Part shown: in pieces, positions 1 to 11,620 of the stretch
How positions within the stretch are numbered: position 1 is the stretch's first letter
Layout of the letters: the number at the start of each line of letters is the position of its first letter
NCBI GenBank assembly: GCA_023205875.1
Contig: CP060760.1
Span: 372,001-436,000 of the forward strand
From: Chloropicon primus
Lineage: Eukaryota; Chlorophyta; Chloropicophyceae; Chloropicales; Chloropicaceae
DNA length: 64,000 nt
Reading direction: 5' to 3'
The notes under the pieces: generated by a model
Seen by the model: the letters and a program-made list of their open reading frames with translations, nothing else
The model's database searches: none
What the model was told of the DNA's origin: nothing
Made by a program: the position numbers and the translations under genes

Positions 1-3000
1 TCTTCTGCTTCCTCTGCTTCCTCTTCGAAAGTCTTGCGACTGACTCGTTTCGCTTTGCCGCGTCGCTCCTCCCAGCTGCTGCTGGAGTTCGTCAGGGAGA
101 ACTGCTCCTCGAGGGAGAACTGCTCCTCGGGATGGAAGCGAGTGAATCAAGTTCTGAGCGGTCTGGCGAGGAGCACGAGAGCGAGGTCCACGTTTGGCGA
201 GGTCATCGTTCCCATTCTGGTTGCTCTCGCCGCTCTGCAGGGGAATCGGAAGGACGCGGGACTGAAGAAGGTGAGCAGTGGGCCAAGACAACGCTTCTCG
301 CTTGACAGCACCAAAAACTGACGACACACGACGTGCACCGCGCGGTCAACCTCGATGGGAATGAGAAGGAGCGTCGTGCTTTGTGGGAAACATGCTTCCG
401 CTCGGCTGCGTCGTCTGCCGTGCCCAGTATACTGGAGCAAGGACTGCGGTGCGATCCGGAGGCCGTGAATAGCGTGGAGTGTCTCACGCCCGTTCTGATG
501 GTGTGCAGCACGACGAGTCACTTGGGCCAGCAGCTCTTGGCAAACCTCGCTTGCCACGAGGGGCAGCTGCTGCGGGTCACGGAGGTGGTCCTCGAATGCA
601 TCGGGGGCTCCTTGGAGGCGAACCCTCCGGCGAGGGCGATTGCGTTGGAAGTCGTAGCCGCGGCCGCTCACTCTCGAGCCGAGATCCGTTCGCTCGCGGC
701 ACGAGCGTTGCAGAGGCTCTCCCTCGAGGGAAAGCTTGTGAAGATTCTTGAATCTTTGACCGCAAGCGGCAGCCCAGAATTTGACCTCGACGTTCACTTC
801 GGCTTCTTGGACCTGGTTCTAGAGCACGTCCATTTCGCGGACCTGTTCGAGCGAACGATTCCCAACTTGATCGGAACTTGGTTTCACAAGTCAGCGTGCG
901 TTTCCAGGCAAAAGCAAGTCTTGTCCGGCGCGATCCAGCTGTGCCTGAGCCACCCCGAGCCCTTGGAGTTCCATTGCCTCTTCAAGAGGAAGAGCGTGCA
1001 AAGCCTTTTTCAGTCCAGGTGCGCCAAGGGCATCGCGGGCGCGAGGGCCGTGGAACGTATAACAGAGGCAGCCCAAGACATGAGATCCCACGCAGGATGG
1101 CTGAAGGGTTCCATCCTGAACAGCACTGTATTGGGTGTGAAGAACCCTTACGTTCTGCGAGCCCTGAGCTCTCTGGTCATTGCCGCAGGGGCGGCAGAGG
1201 ATTTGTTCCATTTTGTTTCGGAGACCCTGGGAGTGGCCGAAAGCAGCAACGTTATTCTTTGCGAGATCATGCTGCACGCAATCGCCGAGAACGAGGTCAA
1301 TCTGACGCGACGGCTCCGCGAGGAGCTCAACCTGTCCATGAAGCCAAGAGATGACACTTGCTCCGAAAGGCACAAGAAAATTCTTGCACAGATCTCTTTG
1401 GCCGCCTCGATTGCGAACGGAGGTGACGCCACCATAATGGGCGCGAGCGCTATTGAGGAGACTCTCAAGGAGATGTTCGGGAGTCCCGCGAGGCTGCGAA
1501 ACGAGTCAAAGGATTTTGACAGGCTTGTTCACTCCCTGGACAAGCTTTACTGCATCATTCTCTCTGGCTTGGCAAACGAGTGGAAACTTGATTATGATGT
1601 GAAGAAGCTCGCGAGTATCTCCAACTCGGGTCAGAGGGACGAGGCTCTGGACAATCTCTGCGTGGCCCAGGACATCCTGATAAGGGCTTTGAAAATCGAT
1701 CATGACAGCGAAAACCAAGGCAGCTGCACGTCTTTGCACCGTCTTTGCGAGCACGCCAAAGCGATACACAAGCACCACATGCGGGCGAACCAAAGCTATC
1801 AGAAGCAAAAAACGACGGACCTGGACGGCCTGCCGCAGCACTGTTTTCAGGCACTTGCGTCAATATCGTTGGCCCAATGCTCTCGTGCGGACTTGTGGTT
1901 CCCGTCCGTGGCCCAGGCTTTGAAGATGCCGGTGGACGGCAGCGGATTTCATGAGCATAGGAACAGCTCGTACTACGACGGTGATGCCGATTTCAAGTCC
2001 TTCAGCAGCATGTATGAATTCAACTCTGTCATGACGCTGTCGATGCAAGACTTGTTTCAAGTCTTGCGAGCTGCTTCACAGAGCGCGTATTCTTTGCTAC
2101 TGGCAGTTTCGACCCAGACCCCTTCGTCAAGCAGAGAGGGTTTCGTCCAAACGCTCCTGACGGTCACGGATGTTCCCTCCCTCATCGGGTCGTATCCTGC
2201 GCCCTTTATGCCCGAAATCCAAAGTGGCGAAGGCCCCAAAAGTGGTCGTGTGCGCGCTAGTCTGAATGTGGCACTGACGAGCGGCCTCGTGAATGCGTTG
2301 GGAACTGCGCTGTCGGAAGGAAGATTTCTTGCAATGGCGAAGGCCCACGCAGAGAGCGAAAGCAGAAAGCACCTTCTTTTGTCAGGCTCCTACCTGCTGG
2401 AGGTCATGCTGTCGATCTCATGGAGCGCGCACAATCTGCATGGCACGGATGGATTGGAGATGGTTGCTGCCCGGCTCATGAGCAAAGCCCTTACGCCTCA
2501 TGGGGATGCCAACCAGCCCGTCATCCAGCTCCTGATGCACCTCAAGTATGCCCTCAACGACATCTTGGGAGCAAGCCCGTGTCCTTACCAGGTCATCATC
2601 GCGTCTGGGCTCTTGGAGATGTTTATTTTATTCTCAAGAGGGGCGAGCTCAGGGGGATCTTCGCACTCCAACGACATCATCCGCATGAGCTTGGACGTTG
2701 CCTCGAAAGCGGCTCGTCAACAAATTGATTTGTCCCTGGATTGCGACGGAAAGATCTGCTTGGTGGCAGCGAGAAGCTGGCGAGACATAGCCTCGTCCGA
2801 GGTTCGCTGCCATCAGATGGACAAGATTGGGCCGGGCTGGCGAAGCATGAAAGCGGGGGGCAAGGTAGAAGCGAGAGTGAAGCGACTTATGAACGAAATA
2901 TCTGCGCACTTTCAAATTACTGCGTTGCAGGAGATGATGCATTCCAAGAATTTCTCAGAAGAGACCCGCGTCGTGACGCAGGCCCTGGAGATGTTTGAGG

Positions 3001-3860
3001 AAAGGAAAAGGAAGTGCGAGCCATGGGAGTGGAGCCCTGACCTTTCGCTTGACGGCATATGCCAGTACATTCACAAGCGAGCTCTCGTCCTGGTAAGGTC
3101 TGTGGACAATATCGAGCTCCTTTGCTGGTACTGCGGCGTGCTTGGGCAAATCATGAAGGCGAGGTGTGCCGCTGGCTCGTACACGGAATCCCAGCCGATC
3201 CGGTTTCCCCTCCACGCCTTCCCTTTCACGGTGGGAGAGACCGAGAGCGGGGGTGGGTTACACTTGTCGAGGTGCGAGGAAGTCCTTCCCCTGAGCTTGA
3301 CCATCGAATCAGTCTTGTCGACGCTGAGTTTTCTGGCGGGGGCAAGCATCAAGTACAAGGATAGCTCGTGGAGAGTACTTGCCTCCGCGGGAGAAGCCGG
3401 GATAGAGGTTGCCCGCTTCGTTCAGAACCTTTGCAAGGAAGCGGACTACATCTTCTCCACGGCCTCCAGCCCGGTCACTGTCGGCGACGCGCTGAGTGGG
3501 CTCAGGAAGTGCCACGTGGTTATCGAAAAGAGGCTGAAGAGGTGGGAGGCGAACGGAGATGGGGTGCCGTTCGATGGCCCTTCCCCTGCTTTGAGGACAA
3601 ACCTGCTTGAGGTCGCAAGTCAGATCAAACATTTGATCTGCAACATGAAGCCCCTTTCCCGGTCCAAGGCAGATGAGATGAGAAATAATGTGAGGAACGA
3701 AAGTGTCATCTTGAGAAGCGACGACGCCGAGGAGGAGGACGTCGACTTTGATTTGGAGCCCTCCGATTCCTCTGACGGGGAGGAAGCCTTGGGAAGGGGC
3801 GACGAGGAGGAGGAGAGCTCCAGCGAGGATGAATTCATGTGCTTCACGGCCAGAAAGTAA
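1..3860 (+). CDS. Large helical protein with acidic C-terminal tail, 5'-partial
   Basis: The 5' end lies outside the window. Reading frame 1 is open from base 1 to 270 and ends at a GTGAGC donor. A 38-nt intron (271-308, ending TTGACAG) joins it in phase 0 to the long exon 309-3860, which has no early ATG of its own. About 1,270 residues are visible. Most of the protein looks alpha-helical and Leu/Ala-rich, like a HEAT or other alpha-solenoid scaffold. The last 60 or so residues are very acidic (DDAEEEDVDFD, then runs of E, D and S), followed by a short FMCFTARK end. I do not recognise the family. Long solenoids with acidic tails include FANCD2/FANCI and various nuclear scaffold proteins, but I see no diagnostic motif, so this is only an architectural comparison. 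The product is probably nuclear, judging from the tail; this is inference. Confidence 0.7.
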
Positions 3861-3966
3861 CGCGTCGGCAAGGAGGGGGAGAGTTACTATAGAGTTACCA
3901 TATCATAATGATGTACAAAAATAACAGCACACGCGTATAACTAAACATAAATAAAAGAATTGTAAT

Positions 3967-5388
3967 TCAGAATCCCACCGGAACACCTGGCTCCGTGGAT
4001 TCAGGCGTTGAAACGAGGGCCATCGCCTTGTACACTTCCCCCATACCCTCGTCGGCGGACCCTCCCACCAATCGGGTGTACCCCTGCACGAGTTCCTGCG
4101 CTTGTTTCTCTGAAATCCCAGGGCTTTCGAGAAGAGCTTGGACGCGATGTCCGATCCCACAGCTGAGAAGAAATTGGGCCTGGGTGACCGCACCGAACAC
4201 CTTCGGGGCCTTCTCGCCCCACTGGTAGTTCTCCACGGCCCACTTGAGGGCACCAAAATCGACGTCCGCGGTGATGTCGGCCCCGCTCGCCAGCAAGTCA
4301 TCCAGGACCTTGTGATCCCGGATCGCCCTGCAAGTGAAGCGCCCGGGGAGTTCCTCGTAGCCGTAATCCATGAAGAGCGCTGCTCCTCCGCCTTTGCTTG
4401 AGACCAGACGCTCGCCAAGATCAAGCGCGTGCTCGATCGCCGAGGCGCTCACTTCCACTTCCCGGATCTCCGCCCTCGTGGCGTCGCCAAGCGTGTCGAG
4501 CTTTGGCTTCAGTAGCATCTTCATCGCAGGAGTTTCTCCCGGTGAAAGCATGTTCACGAATTGCGGCTCCGGCGGCTTTGCGTTGGGGTCCAAGCTGACG
4601 GGCTGGGCATCCTCCAGATTGACCAGGAGCTCGGTCCACCCGGCCCCCTTCTTCACGAACATGTGCACGGGCAAAGCGTCCAGGAACTCGTGCGCTATGT
4701 AGATGGTTGGGGTGTTGTCCCTCGGTACGTCCGACAGGGCGGAGTGCCACTCCAAGTTGAGGCCCTTCCCATCCTTCTGAAACTTCGACAGCTTGTCAGC
4801 CTGCGCCTCGCGGAATGCCGGGGATATCTCCACCAGAGACACCCCGGCCTTTTCCCCGTTGTACAGGGCGCTCTGGAAGGAATGGAAGATCGGCGACGGC
4901 GACCCCGTCGACCGCAGCAGGTCAGCCATCAGGGTCCCTTTCCCCGGCCCAAGCTCCACAAGCCTCAGCGTGTCCGGAGAGCCCAGCTGCTGCCACACAG
5001 TGAGGCACCACACGCCAACCATCTCCCCAAACAGTTGGCTTATCTCTGGACTCGTCACGAAGTCTCCCCTGGCGCCTATGACGGGAGCCCTCTCCCCCTC
5101 CTTGCCGACGTACTTGTCCCCGTAGTAGCCACCCACCGGACTCCCCAGCGAAGTCTTCATGTACTCGGCGAACGTGATGGGACCTCCTCGGAACTTGATG
5201 AGACCCTCCACGTGGCGACGCACCTCCGCCTGCGTCCCCAACTCCGACGACGACGTTGATGTTGTGGACGATGCGGAAGATGATGTGGATGAGAATGCTC
5301 TGTCCAGTCCAAGGGAGGCCGTCCGCACGAGTCGCGGTGAGGCCAAGGCGGCCCGACCCAACGACGACAAGGTCCTCGCGAGTGCCAT
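3967..5388 (-). CDS. NDUFAF7: Protein arginine methyltransferase NDUFAF7, mitochondrial (complex I assembly)
   Basis: Single exon, 473 aa from the ATG at 5388. That start is preferred over the upstream in-frame ATG at 5502 because it yields a typical mitochondrial presequence (MALARTLSSLGRAALASPRL, followed by Arg/Ser-rich sequence ending RAFSS). The family (DUF185/MidA) symmetrically dimethylates an arginine of the complex I subunit NDUFS2 early in assembly. Visible signatures are ITFAEYMKTSLGSPVGGYY near the start of the mature protein, the SAM-binding loop ELGPGKGTLMADLLR, EFLDALPVHMF, and GAALFMDYGYEE. The length fits the family (about 440 aa in animals). The next gene on the same strand, DPE2, ends 483 bp upstream of this start. 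Confidence 0.93.
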   Translation of the reverse strand: MALARTLSSLGRAALASPRLVRTASLGLDRAFSSTSSSASSTTSTSSSELGTQAEVRRHVEGLIKFRGGPITFAEYMKTSLGSPVGGYYGDKYVGKEGERAPVIGARGDFVTSPEISQLFGEMVGVWCLTVWQQLGSPDTLRLVELGPGKGTLMADLLRSTGSPSPIFHSFQSALYNGEKAGVSLVEISPAFREAQADKLSKFQKDGKGLNLEWHSALSDVPRDNTPTIYIAHEFLDALPVHMFVKKGAGWTELLVNLEDAQPVSLDPNAKPPEPQFVNMLSPGETPAMKMLLKPKLDTLGDATRAEIREVEVSASAIEHALDLGERLVSSKGGGAALFMDYGYEELPGRFTCRAIRDHKVLDDLLASGADITADVDFGALKWAVENYQWGEKAPKVFGAVTQAQFLLSCGIGHRVQALLESPGISEKQAQELVQGYTRLVGGSADEGMGEVYKAMALVSTPESTEPGVPVGF

Positions 5389-5870
5389 CGTCGATCTGTC
5401 GGAGCCTTCAGAGTTTTTGTCAGTGTCTCGTAGTCTCAAAGTCATGATGAACAACAACAATAATGGAATGTCGGAGGGATAAAGTAGCGCTAAAAAAGAC
5501 ATGATGGAAGTCTACCACGCGTCGCACCCGGCCCAAATGTTGGCATGCTCAAGGGGCGGGGCTAAACTAAGAAACAAGCCCAACCAGATACTGCAGCCGT
5601 CTCGAGATCCACTCAACACTCACACTGTTACTTCTCTCTTGACTCTCGACTCACCTCGCCTCGCCCTGAGGCGCCGCCAGCTTGAGGATGATTCTGGCAT
5701 CGGGGAGGAGAGGGAGGAGACATCGGTAGGGCAATGAGGAGGTGGTGGTCGGTTGGAAACAATGTTGCTCGGTGGTACACAAACACAATGTTTTTATTTC
5801 ACAAAAGTAATTCTACAAAGGCTAATGTTATTCTTGTTGTTGTTGTTGATGATGATGATGATGATGAAGG
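5389..5870. other. Intergenic: NDUFAF7 upstream region and DPE2 3' flank
   Basis: This contains the 5' leader of the minus-strand NDUFAF7 gene and the 3' flank of DPE2. A (GAT)n trinucleotide run at about 5847-5868 lies directly beyond the DPE2 stop codon, and AAC/AAT-rich sequence at 5450-5465 lies upstream of NDUFAF7. No further gene is visible. Confidence 0.6.
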
Positions 5871-6339
5871 TCACCTTCCGCGGCCGGAGCTCGAGACCAT
5901 GTCCCTTACAAGGCTCACGAGCTCCTCGTCTCCGCACAAGTCCTCGACGTTCACATGAGACCGGAAGGACCAGTAATGCTTGCTGTTGGTCGGATCGTTG
6001 ATTCTCTCCTCGGATGCCTCCACCGTGTTGTACTTGCCGGACAGGCAACAGGCAAGCCAGTCCTGCAGCGGAGCGATCATCAGGCAGGCTCCACTCGCCA
6101 GGTGAGCGTCCAAAATTGCTTTGACCACAAAAGGTTTGCACTCTGGGGGAGGTGGATCCGATTCCCCGTCCTTTGAGAGGTCCCTCGACCACAGCCTCTT
6201 GGCCCTCTCGTAGTCCTCCTCCCACCACGCGCGGACGGTGGGGACGTCGTGGCACGACGGCGAAGCGACCTGAGGCAACAAGAAAGAGGAGGTGAAGTTA
6301 GTTGTGTTGGTCCGAAACGTAAGGGGCACGGCGAGTCTT

Positions 6340-6370
<31 letters not shown>

Positions 6371-9300
6371 GCGCGAAGGCCAATGCTCAGAGAGATTCCC
6401 ACAAGGTTTTCATCAGATTGGAATCAGATGTCACTATCTAATTTGTTTTCTGTCATCACAGCATTTTTTTGGCCGCCCTCTTCTTCACACACACACACAC
6501 ACACACAACGCGCCGCAAGCAAAACAAAAATCGTTAACGAATCTTCGAGCTACTCACCACTTGGTAGGGATAATTTGAGAGGTCCCCGAACTCCCCTTCC
6601 TGGGACGAGTCAGAAGGCATTCTTTGAATTCTCAGGCCCAGTATGCCAAGATCTTTCATGACGCTCGGAACGCAAGGGGGGATAAGGCCCAAGTCCTCGC
6701 CACAGACCAGCATGCCGTTGCTCCCCTCCACGAGCTTTGGCAGGATATCTGCAGCGTTCTTCTTCCATAGATCATTCTGCCTCCTGAAAAAGTACTCCTC
6801 ATGGAACTCCGAGATGGCCTCTTTCACCCAGGGCTCCAAGGCCTTGAAGCTGTGGGTCTCGAGGCAGCCAAAGCGCGGATGGAACTTGTCCTCGCAGTTC
6901 ACGTCTCTGAGAAGGACGACGTTCTGCAGGATTTGCCTCAGCCCCTTTTGCACCTTCTCCACCGTCGTCTGCATGTCCACTGCGTTTGCTTGGGCGTCTG
7001 AGCTCAAGAAGGCCAAAAAATTCTCGCCCCACTTCGCATTGTCCATCCAGAAGGTGACGTTGGATTCCCTAAAAGACTCCTTGAACTCGTAGTAATGGTG
7101 TCTCTTGAACAAGAAAAAGTCCACAACGGGAGCAGAAAGGGTGCCGAAAACTTCTTCGACAAGCTCTGCGGTGATGTAGGGCTTGCACAACCGATCGATG
7201 TCCCATATACCCTTCGAGTCCAGCTCGGACCTTGATATCGCGTTCGCGGGCTGGAAACACCCCAGCAGCCCCGGCAAAAGGGTGTTGTCGTTGATCGCCT
7301 CCTCGTCGTTGCTCGAGGGCACTTCCCATATCCTGAAGAATCCCAAGATGTGGTCAATTCTGTAAGCATGAAAGTACTTGGCCATGTGACTCAGCCTCTG
7401 CTTCCACCACGAGAAGCTGTCGTTCCTCATCTCGTCCCAGTTGTACGTCGGAAACCCCCAGTTTTGACCTTCCATGGAATAGTAGTCCGGCGGCGCCCCT
7501 GCGCACACCTCCATTCGAAAGCAACGCCGCTTCACCCAGCACTCCACGCTGTTCTTGTCCACCCCTATGGGCAGGTCTCCCTTCAGCGCGATGCCACGCT
7601 CCTCGGCATACCCCACGACGCTCAGAAACTGCCGGCTCAAGTGAAACTGCAGAAAGCAAGAGTAGGCAATCAATTCCCTGAACGGGACCAAGAAATCCAG
7701 TTCGGCCTTGTTGCCGACCTTGGGGTTGAACAGCTCCAGAAGGTCCCTGGAAAGATTGCCAAAGTCTGACTCGGGATCCAGGTCGCGGGAAGCATCTTGC
7801 ACGCTGGTCACCATTCTCTTCACCAACGCGTACGAGGCGTTCTTCATTGAGCCCCAACTCGAATGATCGGAGTGGCCAAACACCTTCTTGAGAGCGCAGA
7901 AAGTTGCATAGGGCGCGAGCCAAAACGCGTTCGCATCCAGAAACTCCACAAAGCTGGGGTCCGCGTAGCAGTCGTCCTTTTGCAGGAAGAACAATTTCTT
8001 GCAGATTTCTTGTTTGGCCTTCACGGTGCCCTCGTAGTCCATCGACGGAAGGTCCAAGGCCTCCCTGCAAGCTTGTATTTCGTTTCCGATCCCTCTCAGT
8101 TTCGAGTCCCCCGGGGCAGCCGCCTTGCTGCCGCTTCCCGCCACCTGGGAGAGGTTGATGTACATCGGGTGCAACGCGAAGGCTGACAGGGAGCTGTAAG
8201 GATACGAATCCATCCAGTTGTCGTTCACGCTCGTGTCGTTCACCGGGAGCAGTTGAATGATGGACATCTGCGACGCGGAACAGAAATCGATCAGATGGCG
8301 GAGGTCGCTGAACTCGCCGCAGCCCACGGAGGCTTTCGACCTCAGCGAGAATACAGGCACGGCGATTCCAGCGCCTTTCCAGTGCTGATCGTGCCTAAAG
8401 TGCCCGTCGTCGTGCACGGTGAACAACTTTCCCGAGTCCGCATTTTGCTTCATCTCACCACCAGCCAGACGGCGGCACTTCCCGCGCTCTAGCAGCCCCT
8501 TGCCGTCCTCCCCCTTGACAAGGTACTTGTACGAGCCCCCAATCTGGTCCACTGGCATGCGGACGTCGACTCTCCAAGTGCCGTAGGGATCGTCGCGCGC
8601 CCCGAGCTCCAAGGTCATCTCCAAAGCCTTGCTCTCCTCCCACTGGCCCAGCTCCCGTGAGCCCCCCAGAAGGAAGACGCTCTGGCCCTTGTTGAGCTGC
8701 CAGTTCCTCACCCGAAAGGAAACGAGGTTCTTCACTTCCCCCGCAGCGGCAGCCTCGACCTTTGCGGGCCTCGACCCCGCCGCGGTCCACCTGGCCCGCA
8801 GCCCGCGCAGGGCGTCCCTAAAGACCACGCTCGTGAATATGGCCGACCTCAGGACGCAGGGCTCTCCGCTCGGATCTTGCCAAGTATCACAGACGCACAC
8901 GACGGAACCGTCCTTGAGGCTGAGCGGGATATCAAACGTCCTCCTCACCCAGGAGGGCTCCCCTCTCAGCCGCTCCAAGCAGTGATTGACGACAACGTAC
9001 CGGTACGGACCCACGGTGTAGTGCGACGAGCACGAACACGCTTCTTCCGCCGGTATGCTTATCCTCGCCTTCCACACGAGGTCGTGCCCCGATGCCGGTG
9101 CCGATGCCTCGGCGGAGGAGGAGGAAGGAGGAGGAGGAGAAGCGTCCTCGAGCAAAGACTTCTCCTCCTTGCAACCCATCCAGAGGCCGGACTTGGGCTC
9201 GAACTCGCCCAGGACGTCATTCTCACCGATCAGGACGAGGTTCTCGCCCCTTGGAGGAACATAAAGATGAACATGAACATGAAGACGAGAGGGCGTCAGT

Positions 9301-9471
9301 TGGTTTGGTTTCGTCGCAGGGAACGGGGGAAGGGGTGGACGAGGGGCTGGTGCGGACTTACCATTGGGTGTCGCACGCGACGCGGAAGTGGACGTGAAAC
9401 CATCTGCACGAGCTGGTCCTCTTCCTCGGAACGGAGTCGGCGCCGCCCGAGGAGGGAGCGCCGCCATGCAT
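5871..9471 (-). CDS. DPE2: 4-alpha-glucanotransferase DPE2 (GH77 with two CBM20 domains)
   Basis: Three exons give 1,066 aa: 9362-9471, 6558-9249 and 5871-6269. The ATG at 9471 was chosen because only that frame of exon 1 continues the first starch-binding domain (FHVHFRVACDTQW, then GENLVLIGENDVLGEF after splicing). DPE2 is the cytosolic enzyme that moves a glucosyl unit from maltose to a soluble heteroglycan during starch breakdown. Domains in order: two CBM20 modules (about residues 20-300), then the GH77 barrel with the insertion typical of DPE2. Visible barrel motifs are KASVGCGEFSDL, GDLPIGVDKNSVECW, YRIDHILGFFRIWEVP (nucleophile Asp region) and CGEDLGLIPPCVPSVM (acid/base Glu). The C-terminal exon reads HDVPTVRAWWEED, INDPTNSKHYWSFR and MVSSSGRGR, as in plant DPE2. 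No transit peptide is seen, consistent with the cytosol. Both introns (112 and 288 nt) are GT-AG. Confidence 0.95.
6270..6557 (-). repeat. DPE2 intron 2 with opposed (GT)n and (CA)n tracts
   Basis: On the plus strand a (GT)n run occupies about 6341-6365 and a (CA)n run about 6486-6508, roughly 120 bp apart in the same 288-nt intron. The two tracts are complementary, so the intron RNA could fold into a long hairpin. Confidence 0.85.
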
Positions 9472-9738
9472 CGGGAGCCGAGGGAAGAAGAATATATTTG
9501 GTTATGGCGACGAGGAAAGTGGGAGTCCACCAGCGGGGAGGGGTAACGGATGGAGATGATGAGGGATGGCGGTGGTGGTGGATGGATGGATGGATGCGTT
9601 GGCAAGGGAGAGGTGGGAGGACGAGCTCGTGAGTTCTTCCTCGTGAGCTCTTTCCGAGGACAAGGATCGATCGTCAAGGAAGTGAAATTTTGTTACACGC
9701 TTTGCTTGTGTTCGCAGAAAATTCGCCGGGGGCAGGGC
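9472..9738. other. DPE2 upstream region
   Basis: GGAT-type tetranucleotide repeats (about 9575-9597) and purine-rich sequence lie between the DPE2 start and the stop codon of the next minus-strand gene. The DPE2 promoter should be here. No coding sequence is supported. Confidence 0.5.
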
Positions 9739-11133
9739 CTAGCCTGAGGCCGAACGATACGCATCGCTCGAGGAGGACGAGATCCCGCCGTAAAAGTCGC
9801 CCGCAGTCGTGGTTCCCCTGTCAAAGTAAGCCGAGTTGCCCGTGTAGAAGGAGGCAGAGAGTTCGCCGGAGTTCCCCTCGAGGCCGTACGACACGTCGTG
9901 GACATTGCTCGCCTCGTAGAAGCCGGAGTAGACCGGCCCCCCGGCGAAGACATCGATCGCGGCCACTGTGCTCGCGCCGATGTCCAGAGAGGCCCCGTAG
10001 CCGGTGACCACGGGCACCACGTCCACGTCCGCGGACCCGTCCGCCTCGGCGAACGCGACGCCCTCGCCCGCGGATTGGGCGTAGGTGAAGGTGCCCTTGT
10101 CGCTGCTGATGCCAAAGGTCTCCCCGCCCCCGGTGGACGCCGTCCCCGTGGCGACGACGCCGACGAAGGACGCTGCTCCGGCAGCTCCGCCGTCCAGTGC
10201 GCCGTCGTAGACGCCGTACCCGGCCGACAGGCCGTACGCGAGGCCGGCCGACCCCGCCTCCCCCTCGAGAGTGATGTCGCCCTCCTCGCCCCGGTCCGCG
10301 CCCCCCGTCGCGGAGCCGCCTCCCCTCGCACGGCCCAGGCTCAGGGAGAAGCCCCCGGCCAGCTTGTGGTCCTCGTCCACGATCAAATCGCTCTGGACGA
10401 CGTCCAAGTTGCCCTCCTCCCGGCGCACGAGGTCCTCCTCCTGCCCGAGCGAGGGCCCGAGGAAGGCCAAGCCGTCGTCCACGCTCACGACGGCGTCCGA
10501 TCCGATGGCCATGGCGTTCTCGCCCACCGCGAGCGCGAACCCGTCGCTGGCGTCCCCGTCCCCGATGGCCACGGCGAGGGCGTTCGCCCCCTCCGCCACC
10601 GCGATGCCTCCGCTGCCGCAGTTGAGGTCGGAGGACCCGTGCGCGCAGGCCCCGTTCGCGAAGGCCTCCGACGCGCCCTCGACACCGGGCAAGCCCAAGG
10701 CGGCGGGATCCAACGCGATGGCGACCCCTCCCGCGCCGCCCTTGCCGTCCCCAGACAGGATGGCCTGAGCGATGGCCGCGTCAAAGCCCTGGAGGACGGT
10801 CGCCTGGAGGTCCAAGTTGTACGCGTTCTGCCACTCCGCGTCGTCGAGGAGGTCGTCAGACATCCTCCTGAACCGGTCCCTCCTCTCCTCCTCCTCGATC
10901 CTGGCCGCGGACTTGCCCCCCTGGCCACCGCGGGCGGAGGCGAACCCATTCGTCGCGACGGCCGTCCCTCCTGCGCCTCCTGCCCCGCCCGAGCCAGCAC
11001 TCCCGGACGAGAGAAGGCCGCGACGCGTCGTCGTCGCGCTGTGGACTTGGGGGGTTGCCGCCGCAAGGAGGAGGAGGAGGAGCGGAACCACCGCTGCCGC
11101 AAACGTCGTCGTCATCTTTGTCGTCGTCGCCAT
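9739..11133 (-). CDS. Secreted Gly/Ala-rich protein, short paralogue of the 13.1-17.7 kb gene
   Basis: Single exon, 464 aa. The start is placed at 11133 because it gives a clean signal peptide: MATTTKMTTTFAAAVV followed by a poly-Leu core ending ATPQVHS. An in-frame upstream ATG at 11286 would bury that signal. The mature protein is rich in Gly, Ala, Ser and Asp. It contains ARGGQGGKSAARIEEEE then RRDRFRR, NCGSGGIAVAEGANALAVAI and GFALAVGENAMAIGSDAVV. The last segment resembles the AxAxG.NA.AIG periodicity of YadA-type bacterial beta-roll heads, though I cannot show homology. The C-terminus is Ser/Tyr-rich. All of these blocks recur in the same order in the larger gene at 13121-17659. The family is unknown to me; a role in cell coat or matrix is inferred from the signal peptide and composition only. 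Confidence 0.8.
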   Translation of the reverse strand: MATTTKMTTTFAAAVVPLLLLLLAAATPQVHSATTTRRGLLSSGSAGSGGAGGAGGTAVATNGFASARGGQGGKSAARIEEEERRDRFRRMSDDLLDDAEWQNAYNLDLQATVLQGFDAAIAQAILSGDGKGGAGGVAIALDPAALGLPGVEGASEAFANGACAHGSSDLNCGSGGIAVAEGANALAVAIGDGDASDGFALAVGENAMAIGSDAVVSVDDGLAFLGPSLGQEEDLVRREEGNLDVVQSDLIVDEDHKLAGGFSLSLGRARGGGSATGGADRGEEGDITLEGEAGSAGLAYGLSAGYGVYDGALDGGAAGAASFVGVVATGTASTGGGETFGISSDKGTFTYAQSAGEGVAFAEADGSADVDVVPVVTGYGASLDIGASTVAAIDVFAGGPVYSGFYEASNVHDVSYGLEGNSGELSASFYTGNSAYFDRGTTTAGDFYGGISSSSSDAYRSASG

Positions 11134-11430
11134 CGTCGCCACGTCGGTCGCGATGGGCGATGGGCAAGCGTTACTGGCGTTACTATGCGCTCGACCTCGA
11201 TCGCTGTGGTTTGGCTCAGAATTTCCCTGATTCTCCCCTTGCTCGCGACGCGATTTGCGAGCCGAGGGGTCATCGTCGTCGGACAACCGCGCCGGACATC
11301 ATCATAACGGGCGAGCACGAGGGCGAACGAGGACGAGAAAAGAAAGAGAGAGAGAGAGAGAAACGAAGAGGACGGGAGCGCGCGGCGGAGAAAGAGGGAG
11401 AGACTGGGGTCAGATCAGACAGAAGCGTGT

Positions 11431-11490
11431 CCTCTTGCTCTTTCGAACGAGCCGTCGCTCGAAAGAAACAACCCAGTGGTGAGGATCTGA
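11431..11490 (+). repeat. Dispersed start-proximal element, copy A
   Basis: The core reads CTCTTTCGAACGAGCC followed closely by CTCGAAAG (imperfect palindrome) and then CCCAGTGGTGAGGATCTGA. It is oriented with the downstream ankyrin gene. Confidence 0.75.
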
Positions 11491-11620
11491 CGACGACACG
11501 AAACGGGAGAGAAAAGAAACGAAAGGACGATCGAGGCGTAGATCACCGAGGAGGGGAGGCTGCGACCAGGAGTTACGTTGGTGCGGGAGGTTTCACGAGA
11601 GTGATATGCGAACGGAACCA

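Noticed and set aside
9898-11307. 469-codon plus-strand frame
   Set aside because: Antisense of the short secreted-protein gene; high GC keeps several frames open. The minus frame has the signal peptide and the paralogue.
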